From the NCBI GenBank assembly GCA_951799445.1, contig OX637289.1, forward strand, positions 23,932,245 through 23,996,244: a stretch of DNA of 64,000 nt. The letters are read 5' to 3'. Source of the stretch: Pseudisothecium myosuroides (taxonomy: Eukaryota; Streptophyta; Bryopsida; Hypnales; Lembophyllaceae). The translations under genes and the position numbers were made by a program. Position 1 is the first letter of the stretch. Every line of letters starts with the position of its first letter. The notes under the pieces are model-generated. The model worked only from the letters and a program-made list of their open reading frames with translations. It did no database searches and was not told the DNA's origin. Below, piece by piece: positions 59,859 to 64,000 of this stretch.

Positions 59859-62800
59859 TCACCGCATCAAGGGAATGAGAAGATACTCGGCATAGAAAAG
59901 CTGCACAGAATCAATTTGAAAAAACAAACATAGAGTCAATTTGTAAATTATTCAACTTTTCCCTGCAATAACGTGGAGAAAAAGCGTAAGCATTTATCCA
60001 GATGCTAGAGGCATGATTGCTTCCTGCGTCCAGGAGAGGTAGACAGACCTACCTCCAACACTCTTAATTCATGATGGTCTTTGGAACAATTTACTACCTC
60101 CGAAAACACTTATTTTCTTGGCATCAATTTCAACTATTCATTACCATATAGAGAATTTTATGCTTCTAATTTGATTTGACTGGATTCAAAAAAAAAATTC
60201 AATTCTAACAATCTGGATAATTTCTTATCATTACATCTCACGTTTTCAAGGCTATAGAAGTCACATACTATAATATATCTAAGTTTAGTTCACAACCCCA
60301 AGATTACCGCAGGAGAATAATGGGTAGCAGTAATAAATTACCTTCCAAATGAACATGTACCAGGACGCAATGGAGGATCTACTCTTCAAGTCCACGTTTT
60401 GAGACCGGAACCACAAAGCAGCAGCCAACGTAATGTGACCAAATCCCTGCCAAGAAAAGAGAACAAAGAATGAAGGTGAGTAATTACAACTGCTGCGGTT
60501 CAATAGAGTTGCAAAGAGGGATCACTATTATTAGTTCACAAAACTTAAATTGGCTCTCAAACGAAGGGAAGGAGGCCTAGCATTGACTCCAGCTACATTT
60601 ATAGTGAACAAGAGGAAGTTTGAGATTGGAAAAGCAAGTCAGTGCTACAGTGTTACGGTAACATGCAAGGAAAGACGGAGCATCTATTAAAATAACTCCT
60701 TGTTAATAAATGACCGCAGATGTGAAGAATAATATGGATTTTTTGAGTAGTACCATAGTCACTCTACTCCACAGAGACATAGTCGATGTAAGACCATAAA
60801 CAACAGCTGCAGCATAAGCGGACTGAAGGAGCGCAACACACATCCAGAAAACCTTCTTCTGGCCCATCCTGACACTGAAGGACCTAATTCCGAAAACCTT
60901 GTCTCCTTCGACGTCCGGGATGTCCTGTCAAGCAAATTTTTTAACAAACTTGAGTAGAAGCATTTGCAATATGTACTGAAGCCAAACAAGTCAAGCTAGT
61001 GCAAAGTCGCCCATCCAGAAAAATTAGCCTTGTTAAGCCGTGTCATTTGTAATGCCATTTCAGGAAATTTCTCACGTAAACCAAAGCATTGTAACGCATA
61101 AGGGTTTTCAAGAACGCCTCTGAAGGGTGGATTTTCTACAAGTATCATTTTTTATACCTTGGCAAGAGCAATGACGATGGAGAAGAAGCACATGAAGCCC
61201 ATTGCGAAGTATAGCGGTTGTGTGAGAACAGCTGCTCTTCCAAGCACAGAGGCCTGCATGTGCAAGAAGAAACAGAGTTGCACAACGACAGCTCGCACAG
61301 CCAGAATGCAAGCTGCTGCGGCAACTGCAGATCTCTTCCATCTTAAAAAGGGAACCTGTACCAAACACCACACCAAAACAGATTCCCACTTCTAGGGTCA
61401 TTACAGCAAACAAGTTTGTGAATTCGATGCATTGAAGCTTTACTAAGTCGTTCTAGATACCAATAATCTACATTTGATAAACTCGAGTTTTTTCGTGGTG
61501 AAGGAAAGGCATTCAACGTACATCTGCCGAGTAAGCAGTTCCGAGCACCAAGCTCCCGGTTAGAGCCCACATCAAAGGTCTTGATCCAGCGACAACACCC
61601 ATTGCAAGACTCTGCAACAACCGCCAGCAACAACCGCCATGTTCGACCATTAATTACCACCTTAAAATAAGACCAACTCTTCTTAACGGAAAACTTGTAC
61701 CATTTTCAGGAGCAGGGCGTCCTGTAAATGTAGATTGTTTTCAAGACCTTTTGAAAACGTCATAAAAAGAATCCTCGCCATGATTCATGGGCAGTTCGGC
61801 CTATGCTTACCGAAGACTTCCTATCTATACGGGGAGGTCTCCCTGTAGTCAAATATGGCGACCTCCCCATGATACATACAGAGGCCTTCATATGTACATT
61901 GTGACCATAGGGAGACCTCTCCATAAATTATGAAGAACATTCTATTTACTGTGTCGCCTCCAAGTTCCTAAACCAGTCTGGTTTTACTGAAAACCCTGTT
62001 CAGAATTGTAGGAGAAATTTGTTGCGCAGAAACCTAATTTGCAGATCTGGAAGATTTTGGGGTAGGAAACACGTACCAAAGCTGCACAGATGGTCACCAG
62101 GGTGATCCCAGTGGCGAGCGAAAATTCACCCGAGGCCAGAGGAAGATACGGTTTGTTAACCTTATCAATGTCAATGTCGTAGATTTGATTAATCCCCACG
62201 ATGTAAATGTTCATCAGAAGCGCAGGAACCAAAGCCTGCACCAGATATGCGAACACTTAAAAATCAGCTCAATGACACGTTGTGGTGCAGAAACAGTGAC
62301 CACACTGCAATTCGTTCGTTGGTGCAGTGTAAAGATAATGTGGACTGTGAAATAGTGTAGACTGTCCAGCACACTCAGACCTTCTTAATATAACGTTCTC
62401 TACAACAACATTCTGGAATGTCTTGCACACCTGTCACACTATCATTAAATGTAGCACACGTTATCACGCATTCAAACTATGCCATAGTCATTATGTTGGA
62501 ACCCTAAGCAAGTCAGATTAAAGAGCTCACATTGCACTTGGCATGTGCCTTATAACTAGTATTGAATTACTCTGGTCCAAACAAACGAAAATGAGAGTCA
62601 CTACCTGAAGGAGCCCCACGAAGAAAGTGGAAGTAAAATCAGCAGGGCTCTGAACTGCTAGCAAAGACACGGAGATGACGCCCAACGCTGAGCCGTAGAT
62701 GGTATGTGGACGAGTGAACCGACAGAAAGCATCAAACCAGTTGACACCAACTTCCACCAAGTTCGTCGCATCGTCGATATCCACATCCATGGGCCTCGCT

Positions 62801-63630
62801 GTGGCCGCAACTTGAGCAGGCCCATGTGAGTTTTTGGTTTGAAATCTGGGTTGCACTCTCAGCAGCTTGAAGTAATGGCTCCCAAAGAGGGCTGCTGTAG
62901 AGCCCAATCCAGTAGGATTCACCTGCGACGGCCGTCTTCTTCTCCCTGGTTGCATGAAAGAGTAAAATCTCGTTAAATTCACACACGTAAAAAGAGCAGT
63001 CAGAGGCGTCTGCCGCGTTCCCCCAACTGGCTGAAAGTAGGATAATTAAGCTGTTACAATCGAAGGGCATCTTTGTGATGCAAAGCAAAAAGTTACTATA
63101 TTTTATTATGTGGGACCTCTGTGAGTGGGATAGAGGGTGAGGGCGTCCCGTTGTGTACGGGGACCTGGTAACCGGACCGGAGCCTTTGGAGCCCATGGAG
63201 GTGCACAAAGGGCAACCTGCCATTGGGAATGTGGATGGTAAGTTAGTACGTGCGCATGCTGTCCACAAGTTGGGCGGCCCTCCGAGCGAGAATCTATTGG
63301 ACTATGTCCTAACATTTCAATGTTGAATCGCGCAATTTGAGCTAGCAGTGGAGGCTTAAGAGCATCGGTAAGACTCCAATTGGCCTCCTCAAGACAGCCC
63401 ACCAGGTCGCATGTTTCACCAAACTCGCTGCATGACACAACATTGAAGACAGACAAATCTCCAAACAAGAGCTGGAGAACCATCAAAGAATATGGCGGGT
63501 CAAGAAAAAGCGCACCTTGAAACGACGAGACGAGGTTGCTCTGGCGCTGACATTGGGCTCGGGCAGCTGCCGGCTTCGAACCTGGCCCCGAAAGTAACAG
63601 AACAGGTCTCAAAGCTTCCATGGCAATCAT
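59859..63630 (-). CDS. HPT1/VTE2: Homogentisate phytyltransferase, plastid UbiA-family prenyltransferase (406 aa)
   Basis: Eight exons on the minus strand: 63630-63516, 62945-62605, 62235-62077, 61611-61522, 61355-61158, 60924-60754, 60446-60342 and 59900-59859 (TGA). All are GT-AG and in phase, 1221 bp. The enzyme joins homogentisate and phytyl diphosphate, the committed step to tocopherol, in the plastid envelope or thylakoid region. Residues 1 to about 90 are Ser/Arg/Gln-rich, fitting a transit peptide. The mature part begins near [12 protein letters not shown] and shows the two aspartate motifs: N168-x3-D172-x3-D176 (NQIYDIDID in front of [13 protein letters not shown]) and D302-x2-D305-x3-D309 (DIPDVEGDK, then FGIRSFSV). 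Hydrophobic helices separate them. The FGIRSFSV context favours the phytyl enzyme over the solanesyl (VTE2-2) paralogue. Two start codons lie 9 bp apart (63630 and 63621). The length agrees with known HPTs. Confidence 0.93.
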
Positions 63631-64000
63631 CTCTCCAGGGAGAAACAATAATATCCTCAAAACCTACGCTCTCCTCCCCAAACAAAACACCCACGAGCTT
63701 CTCCAAACCCACCAAACACACCAAACCCACCACCAATGCTCAAAGGCTCCCAACTCCAAATACGGCGCTCCCAAAGATTAGGTCTTTAACAGCGCTACAA
63801 AAACACTCCTAGCATCGTCTGAATTCGACCAAAGCTTTGACATTGATCCCAACACGACCCTATATACACAACTCCATTACCCCCGGACACTAGAACTAAT
63901 TGCAGTAGGCAGAGAAAGTGAGACGGATCTCTTGAATCCCGTGAGAGGTGGTGAAGAAGTCAGACTAGACAATGAGCTCCAGAGAGAGTCCCAATGCAGA
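63631..64000. promoter_or_regulatory. 5' flank of the phytyltransferase gene
   Basis: This is the upstream region of the minus-strand HPT gene, C/A-rich on the plus strand around 63660-63780. That would read as a pyrimidine-poor 5' UTR. No TATA box can be named. Confidence 0.35.

Noticed and set aside
63106..63660. Uninterrupted 184-codon reading of HPT exon 1 and its intron
   Set aside because: The frame continues past the splice donor at 63516 into intron sequence. The spliced join to 62945 gives the correct family sequence.
1..64000. tRNA, rRNA or CRISPR arrays
   Set aside because: None were recognised. Repeats present are dispersed or inverted and not regularly spaced. A covariance-model scan was not possible.

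Overview
The window looks like nuclear DNA of a land plant. It carries a plant-type homogentisate phytyltransferase, a subgroup IIIf-type bHLH regulator with its MYC-like N-terminal domain and a theta-class glutathione S-transferase. All are split by GT-AG introns and scattered in AT-rich, transposon-filled sequence. The mix of small DNA transposons, a Penelope-like retroelement and a bacterial-type haloacid dehalogenase makes a non-seed plant (bryophyte, lycophyte or fern) my preferred guess. Nothing in the window proves it.

Layout. 1-12 kb has no convincing gene. It is built of small DNA transposons, above all a roughly 920-bp family with CCCCTAAAG-type ends and TTAA target duplications. 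12.0-19.6 kb is one retroelement read on the minus strand: two almost identical 1.67-kb direct repeats flank a gag-like ORF1 and a Penelope-like reverse transcriptase, both interrupted. 19.6-27.7 kb is fold-back elements, another TTAA element, nested inverted repeats and a 138-bp hairpin. 27.7-29.6 kb is a five-exon gene of unknown function (256 aa, minus). 31.0-34.5 kb holds DNA-transposon fragments and remnants of an LTR-retrotransposon polyprotein.

36.98-46.54 kb is the gene-rich core: a haloacid-dehalogenase-like gene (235 aa, minus), a GST theta gene (247 aa, six exons, plus) diverging from it, and a IIIf-type bHLH gene (439 aa, eight exons, minus) converging on the GST with only 128 bp between stop codons. 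47.8-59.2 kb is again repeats: a tandem duplication with a MITE caught in one copy, more TTAA elements, a 583-bp palindrome abutting a PIF/Harbinger-like MITE, and one possible orphan exon. 59.86-63.63 kb is homogentisate phytyltransferase (406 aa, eight exons, minus), the committed step of tocopherol synthesis.

The genes are ordinary single-copy plant genes and I see no functional cluster. The best candidates for something little described are the Penelope-like element, with its LTR-like repeats, RG-rich gag-like ORF1 and no visible endonuclease, and the set of non-autonomous TTAA/CCC (piggyBac-like) elements. All exon models were assembled by eye from reading frames, splice signals and remembered family patterns. 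No search was run.
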